Below are positions 5,777 to 12,685 of a stretch of DNA of 31,106 nucleotides, piece by piece. The notes beneath the pieces are model-generated. The model saw nothing but the letters and a program-made list of their open reading frames with translations, had not been told where the DNA came from and did no database searches. The stretch's first letter is position 1, and the number at the start of each line of letters is the position of its first letter. Made by a program: the position numbers and the translations under genes. This DNA comes from a virus: positions 1 through 31,106 of the IMG/VR virus record IMGVR_UViG_3300020601_000050. One strand, 5' to 3'.

Positions 5777-5977
5777 ATGAAATTGGCAGAATGGCTCGTA
5801 ACGAAGGGCATCCGACAGGCTGAACTGTCAAGGATGCTGAATGTAACCCAACCAACAGTACACAACTGGGTCAATCGCAAAGCACCGCCATCATCAAGGC
5901 AGATGATGCGGCTGTATCAGATGTCAGGCGGCAAGGTCAACCTGAAAGACTGGTGTGAAGAATTTGAGGTGAAGTGA
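5777..5977 (+). CDS. Cro/YdaS-like HTH regulator
   Basis: A 66-residue DNA-binding protein. Residues 9-33 form a helix-turn-helix (IRQAELSRMLNVTQPTVHNW) with the Q-x3-LS-x-L-x-V-x2-P-TVHNW pattern of Cro/CI and YdaS-type repressors. A second helical part (SSRQMMRLYQMSGGKVNLKDW) is as in YdaS-like proteins. Its size is that of Cro, with no peptidase or dimerisation domain. It probably represses one or both divergent early promoters from the adjoining dyads. AGGA lies 8 nt before the ATG. Its last base is the first of the next ATG (TGATG). No CI-like long repressor is seen nearby, so lysogeny cannot be inferred from this alone. Confidence 0.8.
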   Translation: MKLAEWLVTKGIRQAELSRMLNVTQPTVHNWVNRKAPPSSRQMMRLYQMSGGKVNLKDWCEEFEVK

Positions 5978-6477
5978 TGGAAATAAATGTAAAAGATATT
6001 GAGGTAGCTGAAGAAAAGGCGCAGATATGTTGTCTGCTCAATAGTGTCTGGCATAGCCGACTGCCTAAAATACATTGGTCTAATGTCGTCAGAAATACAC
6101 ATTATGTTTGTTATGTATTTACTTATGAGCAGGCTATAATTGGTACAGGCATATGGTCTTCACCAGTTGCTCAAAACAGATTTAAGAATGGTAAAACTGT
6201 TTTAGAGTTGAGGAGACTTGCTCTCTCAAGTTTTTGCCCTAAGAACACCGCGACATATACTATATCTAAAATGGTTAAGTCCATTCGTAAAAAATTTCCA
6301 GATATAAATAAATTGGTTTCATACCAAGATAATGAGGTTCATTTAGGGACGATTTACAAGGCTTCTAATTGGTACATTCACGGTCAGTCCTCTTTATTTG
6401 ATTGGAACACTAACGGTAGAAAACGCAATGAAGCACAGGCTAAAAGCGTAAAGACAAGGTGGGATTATGATTTATAA
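5977..6477 (+). CDS. Mom-like (GNAT-fold) DNA modification protein
   Basis: A 166-residue protein. Residues 76-92 (LELRRLALSSFCPKNTA) and 113-132 (LVSYQDNEVHLGTIYKASNW) match the conserved blocks of the phage Mu Mom family: E-L-x-R-L, then a P-x-NT segment leading into a helix, then V-S-Y-x-D--x-H-x-G-x-I-Y-x-A-x-NW. Mom converts adenine in DNA to N6-(1-acetamido)adenine and so protects phage DNA from host restriction. Mu Mom is longer (about 230 residues), so this may be a minimal member or a related GNAT-like protein. GAGG lies before ATG 5977. The gene looks richer in A and T than those after it, which hints at transfer. It is co-transcribed with the Cro-like regulator, so expression is probably early. 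Confidence 0.7.
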   Translation: MEINVKDIEVAEEKAQICCLLNSVWHSRLPKIHWSNVVRNTHYVCYVFTYEQAIIGTGIWSSPVAQNRFKNGKTVLELRRLALSSFCPKNTATYTISKMVKSIRKKFPDINKLVSYQDNEVHLGTIYKASNWYIHGQSSLFDWNTNGRKRNEAQAKSVKTRWDYDL

Positions 6478-6490
6478 GGTGAGTAAATAA

Positions 6491-6685
6491 ATGTTAGTGC
6501 ATCAGTTTTTCGGCAGTGGTGACTTCAGTGACAGGGCGGCGTTCGTTTTCAGAGAAAAGGGCGAGTATGTCGTGATGTTTGTGAAGGATGCCGCGATTAT
6601 CAGTGAGGTGAACCTGACAGGGCGTTCTGAGCAGTTTGCTGAGGATACGGCTGAGAACTGGGTTCTGGGTGGTGAGGCCGCATGA
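6491..6685 (+). CDS. Small hypothetical phage protein
   Basis: A 64-residue acidic protein. After FSDRAAFVFREKGEYVVMFV it ends EQFAEDTAENWVLGG. I recall the C-terminal AED-AEN-VLG motif from short proteins of marine phages, with no known function. AAGGTGAG lies upstream. The stop overlaps the next ATG (ATGA). Confidence 0.65.
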   Translation: MLVHQFFGSGDFSDRAAFVFREKGEYVVMFVKDAAIISEVNLTGRSEQFAEDTAENWVLGGEAA

Positions 6686-7194
6686 AGTGGCAATGTCGCA
6701 TAACAAACAAATACCGTCCAAGGGACGCTAGTTACCAGACGGTTAGTCTAGGTGGCTATTATGGCTTGGCTGGTTATGAACTATGGGTGAAGCGAATGAC
6801 TAATGGCAGAGTAAAGGGCGCAAACTTTGAGCGCGAACTGGCTAGGATGATACAGGATCAGCTAGGCGTTGAGGTTAAGCGAGACTTGGAACAGTACAGG
6901 GCTAGTGAGCACGGCGACTTGATTGGGCTTGACGGCTGGACAATAGAGGCCAAGCGATATGCCAGTAATGCTGGCGGTAATTACAAGCCGGAGTGGTGGT
7001 TACAGGTCACGGCGGCTAGTAATGCCAATGGCACTGAGCCTGTGCTGGTTTTCAAGTACGACAGGCAACCGATAAAGTGCGTTGTCAGGTTATCCAGCAT
7101 CAATGCTGATTTTGCCGACAAAGATAACACGGCGGTCATCTCGTTTCCAACGTGGTGTATGCTTGTACGAGAGGGTTGGGCTGACAGTGAATAG
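6682..7194 (+). CDS. Holliday-junction-resolvase-like PD-(D/E)XK nuclease
   Basis: A 170-residue protein. From residue 45 it reads KGANFERELARMIQDQLGVE, then HGDLIGLDGWTIEAKRYA. E52, D79 and E89-x-K91 supply a complete PD-(D/E)XK active site in the order of archaeal Hjc-type resolvases and related phage nucleases. The likely role is resolving branched DNA before packaging, or repair. The first 38 residues are not part of the fold and an in-frame ATG at codon 39 could be an internal start. ATG 6682 is kept because it overlaps the previous stop as ATGA. It overlaps the next gene by 8 nt. Confidence 0.75.
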   Translation: MKWQCRITNKYRPRDASYQTVSLGGYYGLAGYELWVKRMTNGRVKGANFERELARMIQDQLGVEVKRDLEQYRASEHGDLIGLDGWTIEAKRYASNAGGNYKPEWWLQVTAASNANGTEPVLVFKYDRQPIKCVVRLSSINADFADKDNTAVISFPTWCMLVREGWADSE

Positions 7195-7612
7195 GCCGTA
7201 CTACGAGACACAGGACGACTTGGACGGCGAGATCGCTATGATGAAGCGGTTATGTGCTAGGAAGGGTCACGAGTTTCGTAAGCTACCGATTGCATACAGG
7301 CTAGACTTTGTGGTGCATGAGGCTGGCAGTAACAAGCCCTTGTACTTTGTCGAGTGCCGGAAGCGTAGCAATCCTATGGGTCAGTACCCAACGTATATGG
7401 TTAGCCTCAACAAGGCGTTGTTCGCACAAAAACTTGCAACGGCCTGTATGGTAAAGGCGTATTTACTTGTTGAGTTCACAGATAGTCTGGGTATTCTGGA
7501 CTTTAACGAGCCGTTTGATGTTAGGATCGGCGGTCACAATAACAGAGGCGACTGGCAGGATATAGAACTGGTTGCTCACTACGACATAAAATCTATGAGG
7601 AGAATAACATGA
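7187..7612 (+). CDS. Nuclease-fold-like phage protein (ECRKR motif)
   Basis: A 141-residue protein from GTG 7187. YRLDFVVHEAG (D40) followed by YFVECRKRSN (E56-x-R58) gives the layout of a PD-(D/E)XK core with Lys replaced by Arg. Then VSLNKALFAQKLATACMVKA and YLLVEFTDSL follow. I recall this ensemble (RLDFVV, VECR-R, Y-VSL-K) as a conserved phage protein of unknown function. The start is not certain: no ATG lies close, and the frame is open upstream inside the previous gene. Placed between a resolvase-like nuclease and the replication initiator, it probably acts on DNA, but activity is doubtful without the Lys. Confidence 0.65.
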   Translation: MNRPYYETQDDLDGEIAMMKRLCARKGHEFRKLPIAYRLDFVVHEAGSNKPLYFVECRKRSNPMGQYPTYMVSLNKALFAQKLATACMVKAYLLVEFTDSLGILDFNEPFDVRIGGHNNRGDWQDIELVAHYDIKSMRRIT

Positions 7613-8436
7613 GTGTAAAGGCAATAGGATGGGCGTTTGAGCAGAAGCTGGACGATCCACTGGCAAAGCTGGTGCTGTTAGCACTAGCGGATCATTACAA
7701 CGAATCAACTGGTGATGCGTGGCCTTCAATAGACAGGCTTGTAACTGTCACTGAGGGCAGTCGAAGCACTGTGATTAGGAAGCTGAAGAAATTGGAACAG
7801 GTCGGCTTCATCAGCAGAGAGAAGCGATATAACAAAACAGATGTCTATCGGATACATTTTACTGGTGTCACAGAGACACCTCAAATCAATTCTAATGGTG
7901 TCACACTGACACCTCAAACAGAATCTACTGGTGTCACAGAGACACCTCTAGAGGTGTCACAGAGACACACTAACACTTATAGAACTCTTAACATAAATAA
8001 TAATAGCAAGACATCATCGAAGCAAAAGGTATCAGATTGGACACCTACTGAGGCTGACTTGGCTTATGCAACTGAGCTTGGGTTAGATGCCAATGAGGTG
8101 TTAACCGATATTCGCTTGTGGGATGAGAAGAACGGAAATAGAGCCGCATATAACAGCGTTACGGCTTTTTGGCAGGGTTGGTGCAGAAAAGAGTCTAAGC
8201 GGCGTCCTGCGCGCTCTCAGAGCCAGCAAAAGCCTAATTATGCTGAGAGGGGACTATCAGAGGCGCAGTTGGGCTTTATTGATAGCCTGACTAGGAAGTA
8301 TTACGCAAAGTTTAAGCATGAAAGCTACGATTGGGATATGTTGCATGGCTGGATTACTGAGATGGTTCTTAACAGATATGATTTTAACCAGTGGTGTGCC
8401 ATGGGTCATGGCTTGCCTCACCATACGGAGTTGTGA
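7609..8436 (+). CDS. Replication initiator with N-terminal winged HTH (lambda O-like)
   Basis: A 275-residue protein. Residues 1-85 are a helix-turn-helix_36 domain (PLAKLVLLALADHYNESTGD...WPSIDRLVTVTEGSRSTVIRKLK), as in phage O-type initiators. Residues 86-120 are low-complexity repeats (GVTETP, GVTLTP, GVTETP) encoded by DNA iterons. The C-terminal half (AERGLSEAQLGFIDSLTRKY...) is helical and probably recruits host helicase or its loader. Like lambda O, the gene probably contains its own origin. GAGGAG lies 6 nt before the ATG, which overlaps the previous stop (ATGA). No loader or helicase is recognised in the window, so one may lie outside it or host DnaB/DnaC-type proteins may be used. 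Confidence 0.8.
   Translation: MSVKAIGWAFEQKLDDPLAKLVLLALADHYNESTGDAWPSIDRLVTVTEGSRSTVIRKLKKLEQVGFISREKRYNKTDVYRIHFTGVTETPQINSNGVTLTPQTESTGVTETPLEVSQRHTNTYRTLNINNNSKTSSKQKVSDWTPTEADLAYATELGLDANEVLTDIRLWDEKNGNRAAYNSVTAFWQGWCRKESKRRPARSQSQQKPNYAERGLSEAQLGFIDSLTRKYYAKFKHESYDWDMLHGWITEMVLNRYDFNQWCAMGHGLPHHTEL
7864..7969. repeat. Four palindromic iterons inside the initiator gene
   Basis: GGTGTCACAGAGACACC occurs at 7864-7880 and 7930-7946. Variants are at 7897-7913 (central AGA replaced by CTG, still a perfect 7-3-7 dyad) and 7953-7969 (last base A). Start-to-start distances are 33, 33 and 23 nt. Iterons 3 and 4 are joined by an 18-nt perfect palindrome (7941-7958, centre CTAG). In the protein the repeat encodes GVTETP-type units. 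Confidence 0.9.
7864..8010. other. Probable origin of replication
   Basis: Four dyad iterons are followed directly by an AT-rich tract (7970-8010, running through ACATAAATAATAATAGC). Both lie inside a lambda O-like initiator gene. Lambda ori has the same order: four palindromic iterons in O, then an AT-rich unwinding element. The initiator presumably binds the iterons through its N-terminal wHTH domain and unwinds the AT tract. Inferred from arrangement only. Confidence 0.7.
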
Positions 8437-8963
8437 TGACTGACAAGAAATTACCACAGCATTATCAGAAAAAAAGACTGATTGCTCGTAGCAAGAAGCT
8501 TGAGGATGAGTTTCTCAAGCGGCTAGTGGACAGGCCAGCGACTCATGTCGGCAAGGATATTGATATGCCATCATTCAACACGTTCTGGCGTTGGATGTCC
8601 AAAGATGCGGAACTGAGGGATCGTTACAGGCTTGTGATGGAGAGCAAGGCGGCTATCGCCGATGCGAAGATCAGTGAGATACAGGAACAGGTCAGAGGTG
8701 TCGTGCAGGAAGCTAGAGCAGGTGTGATTACCAAGGATGTCGCTTATGTAGCGATACAAGCGGCTAGGCTGGATATTGATACTGAGAAGTGGCGCGCTGG
8801 CAAGTATTACCCGAAGATGTATGGCACGGATCAGAGGGTCGAGGTCGAGCATAAGCACAGCTTGGTGGATGATCTGAGGATCGTCTCAGAGCGTGTAGCA
8901 GAGCGTGAGGCTAGGACGATTGAGGGTACTGTGCAGGATGTTGAGATCGAGGATGATGAGTAG
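8436..8963 (+). CDS. terS: Terminase small subunit, Sf6-like
   Basis: A 175-residue protein from ATG 8436, with GGAG 6 nt upstream and the ATG sharing bases with the previous stop (TGATG). Residues 1-60 form an HTH DNA-recognition domain (FLKRLVDRPATHVGKDIDMP...FNTFWRWMSKDAELRDRYRL). The middle is a coiled helical part (AAIADAKISEIQEQVRGVVQ). AIQAARLDIDTEKWRAGKYYPKMYG matches the IDARKW-(A)SKL-PK-YG block of the Sf6 small terminase. The C-terminus is acidic. It should recognise phage DNA and hand it to the large subunit. Unusually, 440 nt and a glycosyltransferase-like gene separate it from the large subunit. Confidence 0.8.
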   Translation: MTDKKLPQHYQKKRLIARSKKLEDEFLKRLVDRPATHVGKDIDMPSFNTFWRWMSKDAELRDRYRLVMESKAAIADAKISEIQEQVRGVVQEARAGVITKDVAYVAIQAARLDIDTEKWRAGKYYPKMYGTDQRVEVEHKHSLVDDLRIVSERVAEREARTIEGTVQDVEIEDDE

Positions 8964-9007
8964 GCTTGCAACTATGCGTGTGAGCAACTTTTTGTTGCGG
9001 AGTGGAA

Positions 9008-9337
9008 ATGCGCTGGGGGAAATTGTTAAGGAAAACAAAGGGTGTACACATTTGTGGCGCGATTACGCACACCGATGGCGGTCAAGTGCCTCGCGCGAGA
9101 TTGATATTGAGAATGATTCTCATTCTCATTCGCAACTGGATACAACTCACAAAAGAAATACAACCAATAGTAACTGCAACTATATGGTGTGTAACAATAT
9201 CAATGACTTACGGCGTGTGCATGGTCAATAACGTCTTACATAATGGTTATTATGCGACAAACCAGCAACTAATAGTAGAAAAGTGGCCTGTTGCAAATGC
9301 GAATGATTCTCATTCTCATTCTCAGCCCCCCCCCTGA
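9008..9337 (+). CDS. Doubtful small membrane protein
   Basis: A 109-residue ORF from ATG 9008 with GGAG 5 nt upstream. The N-terminus (KTKGVHICGAITHTDGGQ) faintly recalls short phage proteins with a CGA...HGG motif, but the downstream Cys and HGG are missing. A hydrophobic stretch (PIVTATIWCVTISMTYGVCM) could be a membrane helix. Both promoter-like repeats lie inside the ORF and its tail (SHSHSQPPP) is encoded by repeat plus C-tract, so the frame may be open by chance or be a decayed gene. Confidence 0.25.
   Translation: MRWGKLLRKTKGVHICGAITHTDGGQVPRARLILRMILILIRNWIQLTKEIQPIVTATIWCVTISMTYGVCMVNNVLHNGYYATNQQLIVEKWPVANANDSHSHSQPPP
9101..9130 (+). promoter_or_regulatory. Promoter A with Fur-box-like operator
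   Basis: TTGATA (9101-9106), one base, the perfect 7-1-7 dyad TGAGAATGATTCTCA (9108-9122), one base, then TCTCAT (9124-9129). Spacer between hexamers is 17 bp. TTGATA is 5/6 to the sigma70 -35 consensus; TCTCAT is a weak -10 (4/6). The dyad differs from the 7-1-7 Fur consensus TGATAATNATTATCA by one base per half. Promoter activity and Fur binding are inferences from this layout. Confidence 0.55.
9291..9320 (+). promoter_or_regulatory. Promoter B with Fur-box-like operator, before the packaging/head operon
   Basis: TTGCAA (9291-9296), one base, TGCGAATGATTCTCA (9298-9312), one base, TCTCAT (9314-9319): the same geometry as promoter A. It shares the 20-nt repeat at 9301-9320 with 9111-9130. 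Transcription would begin near 9326, at the start of the C-rich leader, and reads into the glycosyltransferase-like and large terminase genes. Confidence 0.55.
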
Positions 9338-9404
9338 AATCACACGCGCCCCCCAGTAATAAAAATATATACCCACAGACACCCCACCCCCCATGGAGAA
9401 AAAC
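9326..9404 (+). promoter_or_regulatory. C-rich, G-poor leader, rut-like
   Basis: Nine consecutive C (9326-9334), then six C (9349-9354), then runs of three, four and six C up to 9392, with very few G between 9335 and 9392. C-rich, G-poor RNA is what Rho binds, so the leader could allow Rho-dependent attenuation. The opposite strand carries matching G runs that could form a quadruplex. GGAG at 9395-9398 is the ribosome site of the next gene. Role is inferred. Confidence 0.4.
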
Positions 9405-10745
9405 ATGACTACCACCACCCCCGAAAAAAAATTCCTCGCTGATGTTAAACGCGCCCACGCCCTTGCTGATGAGGGCAAGTACGAGGACAGCGCACGACTC
9501 TGCGGCGAGTTGTTGCAAGCCGTTGACAGCCCCTATGTAGCGAACCTGCTTGGATTGAACCTGTTGCGGATGGGCAAGCCTGAACACGCTGAGAGAGTAT
9601 GGGAGATTGCACTTGAGGACGATCCTGACTGTGTGCCTGTTATCAGCAATCTGGCGAACCATCTGCGCGAGAGGCACAGGTTTAAGCGTGCTGAGAGCCT
9701 CATAGACCATGCGTTGCGTTGCAAGCCTGATGATTTCAGGTCTAATCACAATAAGGCCGTCCTAGAGCTTAATATCGGTCGTTATAACAGTGGTTATAAG
9801 TACGCTGAGAAGGCTAGGCGGCTTCAGCCTGATGATATTTCCGCCCAGCACACGCTGTCACTGGCGAGCTTGTACACTGGTCGTTATCGGCAGGGGTTTG
9901 ACCTGTACGAGGCTAGGCAAGCGTTGTTTCATCGTGATGATTCGCCGTTGCCGAAATATACTGGCGGCAAGGCCAAGGTGATTGTCCGGCATGAGCAGGG
10001 TTTTGGCGACACGCTGATGACGATGCGCTTTTTGCCACGGTTGCAAGAAATGGGTGCTGAGGTATATATTGTTTGTCCAAAGCCTTTGCAGAGGCTAATT
10101 CGTGATACTGGCCTGTGTAAGATACACGAGGATGGGGTTGATGATTACACGCACCATCTCTGGACAATGGATTTAATGGGTCTATTTGTTAAGGAATGGA
10201 GTGATTGGGATGATAAGCCTTACATTAATGCCAGTTTGGAGAGCCGAGCGCGATGGGGTTCACAGCTTGGCGAGGACAGAGGTGGGCTACGAATTGGCAT
10301 CTGCTACGGCGGCGCGGCGCGGTCGGACTCGATTGCGGCGTACCAGATCGACAGACGCAGAAGTCTTGCGCCGTCTGAGGCAATGCAGATTGTGCGTTCA
10401 AGACCAGATGCCCAGTGGGTTAACCTGTCAAGGGAATGGGGTCTGCCAGAGGTAGATGACTTTGGGGCTAGGGTTGAGGACTTTGCTGACCTAGCTGGCA
10501 TTATTAGCAATTTAGACTTGGTGATTACAGTTGACACGGCAGTGGCGCATTTATCTGGCGGCTTGGGCGTTCCTACTTGGATGCTCTCACGATACGATGC
10601 GTGTTTTAGATGGTGGCCTTACGAGGACACCACGCACCTATATGGCAGTATGCGATGCTTTTACCAGCCGAAACTGTTTGACTGGCACTCAGTAATCGTT
10701 AAAGTGTCAGAAGAACTCCAGAGGGCAAAACGTGTCAGGAAATAG
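9405..10745 (+). CDS. TPR protein with glycosyltransferase-9-like domain
   Basis: A 446-residue protein. ATG 9405 is chosen over 9393 because GGAG lies 6 nt upstream. Residues about 8-160 are tetratricopeptide repeats (NLLGLNLLRMGKPEHAERVW, NLANHLRERHRFKRAESLI, NKAVLELNIGRYNSGYKYAE). The second half is a GT-B-like fold: VIVRHEQGFGDTLMTMRFLP, EVYIVCPKPLQRLI, IGICYGGA, and VDTAVAHLSGGLGVPTWM at 376-393. This D-T-A-x-x-H-L-x-G-x-L-G-x-P-(T/V)-W motif is the nucleotide-sugar site of heptosyltransferase-like (GT9) enzymes and bacterial TPR-glycosyltransferases. It may glycosylate a virion or host surface component. Its place between terS and terL is unusual. It overlaps terL by 14 nt. Confidence 0.8.
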   Translation: MTTTTPEKKFLADVKRAHALADEGKYEDSARLCGELLQAVDSPYVANLLGLNLLRMGKPEHAERVWEIALEDDPDCVPVISNLANHLRERHRFKRAESLIDHALRCKPDDFRSNHNKAVLELNIGRYNSGYKYAEKARRLQPDDISAQHTLSLASLYTGRYRQGFDLYEARQALFHRDDSPLPKYTGGKAKVIVRHEQGFGDTLMTMRFLPRLQEMGAEVYIVCPKPLQRLIRDTGLCKIHEDGVDDYTHHLWTMDLMGLFVKEWSDWDDKPYINASLESRARWGSQLGEDRGGLRIGICYGGAARSDSIAAYQIDRRRSLAPSEAMQIVRSRPDAQWVNLSREWGLPEVDDFGARVEDFADLAGIISNLDLVITVDTAVAHLSGGLGVPTWMLSRYDACFRWWPYEDTTHLYGSMRCFYQPKLFDWHSVIVKVSEELQRAKRVRK

Positions 10746-12123
10746 CGAACTCTTACAAAAGTTACACGATGACCCAGTGCTGTTCGTTGAAACGGTGTTG
10801 GACGCTAAACCACAGCCGTGGCAAGCCAACGCCTTACGAGCCGTCAGGGATAATGACAGGGTGGCAATTAAGTCTGGTCACGGTGTCGGCAAGACGGCGT
10901 TTTTGTCGTGGACGGTTCTGTGGTGGTTATGTACGCATTACCCCTGCAAAGTCGCTGTAACGGCGAACACAGCGCACCAGTTGAGCGATGTGTTGTGGAC
11001 TGAGATTGACAAGTGGGCGCGGAAACTGCCGCCGTTCTTCAAAGACCAGTTAGATTTTAAGACTGACAAAATTGCATTGAAGGGCGCGACTGACAGCTTT
11101 GCCGTTGCCCGAACCAGCCGTAAAGAGAACCCAGAGGCGTTGCAAGGATTCCACAGCGAGAATATGCTGTTTATCTGCGAGGAAGCGTCAGGTATCCCCG
11201 ATGTCGTGTTTCAGGTCGGCGAGGGTGCTATGTCCACTGCTGGTGCTAAGACGGTGATGTGCGGAAACCCCACTAGATCGGATGGGTTTTTCTATGAGGC
11301 GTTTCATGGCTCAAGGGAATACTGGTCAACGATGACTGTCAGTTGTACTGATGCCACGACTGTCTCTGAGCAGTTCCTAGAGAGCATGGCGAGTAAGTAC
11401 GGCGAGGATAGTAATATCTATCGGGTTCGCGTTCTGGGCGAGTTTCCAACGCAGTCTGATGATGTTCTGTTGCCGCTTAATTTGGTTGAGGACGCTGTTA
11501 AGCGTGATGTCGAGGCCAGCCCTAATACACCTGTTGTGTGGGGCATAGACGTTGCAAGAATGGGCAGTGACCGTTCCGCGATTGCCAAGCGTCAGGGCAA
11601 TGTCTTGTTTGAGAAGATCAAGACCTATCAGAACAAAGACCTAATGGAACTGGCAGGGATTGTCTTATCTGAGTATGATGCCACCCCCTATCAGCTACGG
11701 CCTAGAGCGATGTATATTGACGCGATTGGGCTAGGCGCAGGTCTAGCTGACCGACTAAGAGAGTTGGAACTGCCAGCCGTTGCCATATCTGTGAGCGAGA
11801 CTGCCAGCCTCAAGGACAGGTTTAACCGTCTGAGGGATGAGTTGTTTTGGAACGCGAGGGAATGGTTTGAGGCGCGAGATTGCAAGATACCCGATGATCA
11901 GACTTTGGTGCAGGAACTGACCAGTGTGCGTTATAAGTATCTCAGCAATGGCAAGCTAAAGATTGAGAGCAAGGACGAGATGAGGCGGCGTGGGCAGAGA
12001 TCGCCGGATGTCGCTGATGCGTTTGTGTTGTCCTTTGCCCAGCAAGGCGCGGTTGCAGGTGGCTACTCAAGAGGCTATACTTCCAATCGCCGTATCAACG
12101 TCAACAAGGGCTGGATAGTATGA
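10732..12123 (+). CDS. terL: Terminase large subunit
   Basis: A 463-residue packaging motor. The N-terminal ATPase has Walker A SGHGVGKT (48-55) after the adenine-motif region QPWQANALRA, and Walker B LFICEE with E150/E151. The C-terminal RNase H-like nuclease has acidic residues D273 (WGIDVARMGSD), D330 (MYIDAIGLG) and D426/D429 (SPDVADAF), which cut concatemeric DNA. It pumps DNA into the prohead through the portal encoded downstream. Start is GTG 10732 with GAGGG 6 nt upstream, inside the end of the glycosyltransferase-like gene. The stop overlaps the next ATG (ATGA). Length and motifs are complete. Confidence 0.97.
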   Translation: MSGNSELLQKLHDDPVLFVETVLDAKPQPWQANALRAVRDNDRVAIKSGHGVGKTAFLSWTVLWWLCTHYPCKVAVTANTAHQLSDVLWTEIDKWARKLPPFFKDQLDFKTDKIALKGATDSFAVARTSRKENPEALQGFHSENMLFICEEASGIPDVVFQVGEGAMSTAGAKTVMCGNPTRSDGFFYEAFHGSREYWSTMTVSCTDATTVSEQFLESMASKYGEDSNIYRVRVLGEFPTQSDDVLLPLNLVEDAVKRDVEASPNTPVVWGIDVARMGSDRSAIAKRQGNVLFEKIKTYQNKDLMELAGIVLSEYDATPYQLRPRAMYIDAIGLGAGLADRLRELELPAVAISVSETASLKDRFNRLRDELFWNAREWFEARDCKIPDDQTLVQELTSVRYKYLSNGKLKIESKDEMRRRGQRSPDVADAFVLSFAQQGAVAGGYSRGYTSNRRINVNKGWIV

Positions 12124-12398
12124 GCGACAATGTGATTGAGTTCCCAAAGACTGAACTAGACATTGATGTTGAGCTAGAGATTGACGATGATATGGTAGTT
12201 ATTGAGGGTGTCACTGAATTGGTTGACATCATGCTTTATGGCTTTAATTCGGCTCATGAGGTCACGCCGGAACATATTATGAAGGCTATGATGCAGTTGG
12301 CAGTGATATGGGGCTTTCGAGCAGGTATGACCCCAGATGAGATCATGGATTTATTTAAGCGGATGCGAGTCCGGCTAGAGGACGAAGACGATGGCTAA
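12120..12398 (+). CDS. Small acidic hypothetical protein
   Basis: A 92-residue, strongly acidic protein (ELDIDVELEIDDDMVVIEG near the N-terminus, LEDEDDG at the end). Between these is a helical region (EHIMKAMMQLAVIWGFRAGM, PDEIMDLFKRMRVRL). No family recognised. It overlaps terL by 4 nt and the next gene by 8 nt, so it belongs to the packaging operon; it could be an accessory to terminase, without direct evidence. Confidence 0.75.
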   Translation: MSDNVIEFPKTELDIDVELEIDDDMVVIEGVTELVDIMLYGFNSAHEVTPEHIMKAMMQLAVIWGFRAGMTPDEIMDLFKRMRVRLEDEDDG

Positions 12399-12669
12399 AG
12401 ACCCCCGATTGGATCGGGTAGGTGTATCCGGCTATAACAAGCCGAAGCGCACACCTAACCATCCGACAAAATCTCATGTCGTTGTTGCCAAGGAAGGCGA
12501 CAATGTGAAGACCATTAGATTTGGTCAGCAAGGTGTTTCTGGTGCTGGCAAGAACCCCAAGACAGCATCTGAAAAGGCGCGGCGTAAGTCGTTCAAGGCT
12601 CGTCACGCCAGCAACATAGCCAAGGGCAAAATGTCTGCGGCTTATTGGGCAGATAAAACGAAGTGGTGA
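12391..12669 (+). CDS. DUF6321-like basic protein
   Basis: A 92-residue basic protein. RVGVSGYNKPKRTPNHPTKS, VVVAKEGDNVKTIRFGQQGV, ARRKSFKARHASNIAKGKMS and AAYWADKTKW form a highly conserved set of blocks that I know from many phages and some bacteria and assign to DUF6321. Function is unknown; the charge suggests nucleic-acid binding or packing inside the capsid. AGAGGA lies before the ATG. It is flanked by terL and head genes, as is usual for this family. Confidence 0.8.
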   Translation: MAKDPRLDRVGVSGYNKPKRTPNHPTKSHVVVAKEGDNVKTIRFGQQGVSGAGKNPKTASEKARRKSFKARHASNIAKGKMSAAYWADKTKW

Positions 12670-12685
12670 CATAGGAGACTGAAAC

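Larger units (their letters stand above)
8964..9404. other. Long gap between small terminase and next gene: promoters and leader
   Basis: The only gap above 300 nt in the window. It holds a small hairpin (GCAAC 8984-8988 / GTTGC 8994-8998, no T run), two copies of a 20-nt direct repeat that are parts of matching promoters (9111-9130, 9301-9320), and a C-rich leader. Only a doubtful ORF crosses it. Packaging (pac/cos) sites often lie near terS, so this gap is a candidate for one too. Confidence 0.7.

Noticed and set aside
7864-7969. CRISPR-like spaced repeats
   Set aside because: Repeats are 17-nt palindromes with 16-nt and 6-nt gaps inside a coding frame; they fit replication iterons, not a CRISPR array.
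8984-8998. Terminator after terS
   Set aside because: The 5-bp hairpin has a T5 loop but no T run after the stem.
8905-9231. Alternative rightward frame after the small terminase
   Set aside because: Starts inside terS, has no ribosome site and no recognisable motif.
9225-9749. Leftward open frame crossing the promoter region and the TPR gene
   Set aside because: Contains poly-Gly from the C runs and opposes a well-supported gene; no ribosome site.
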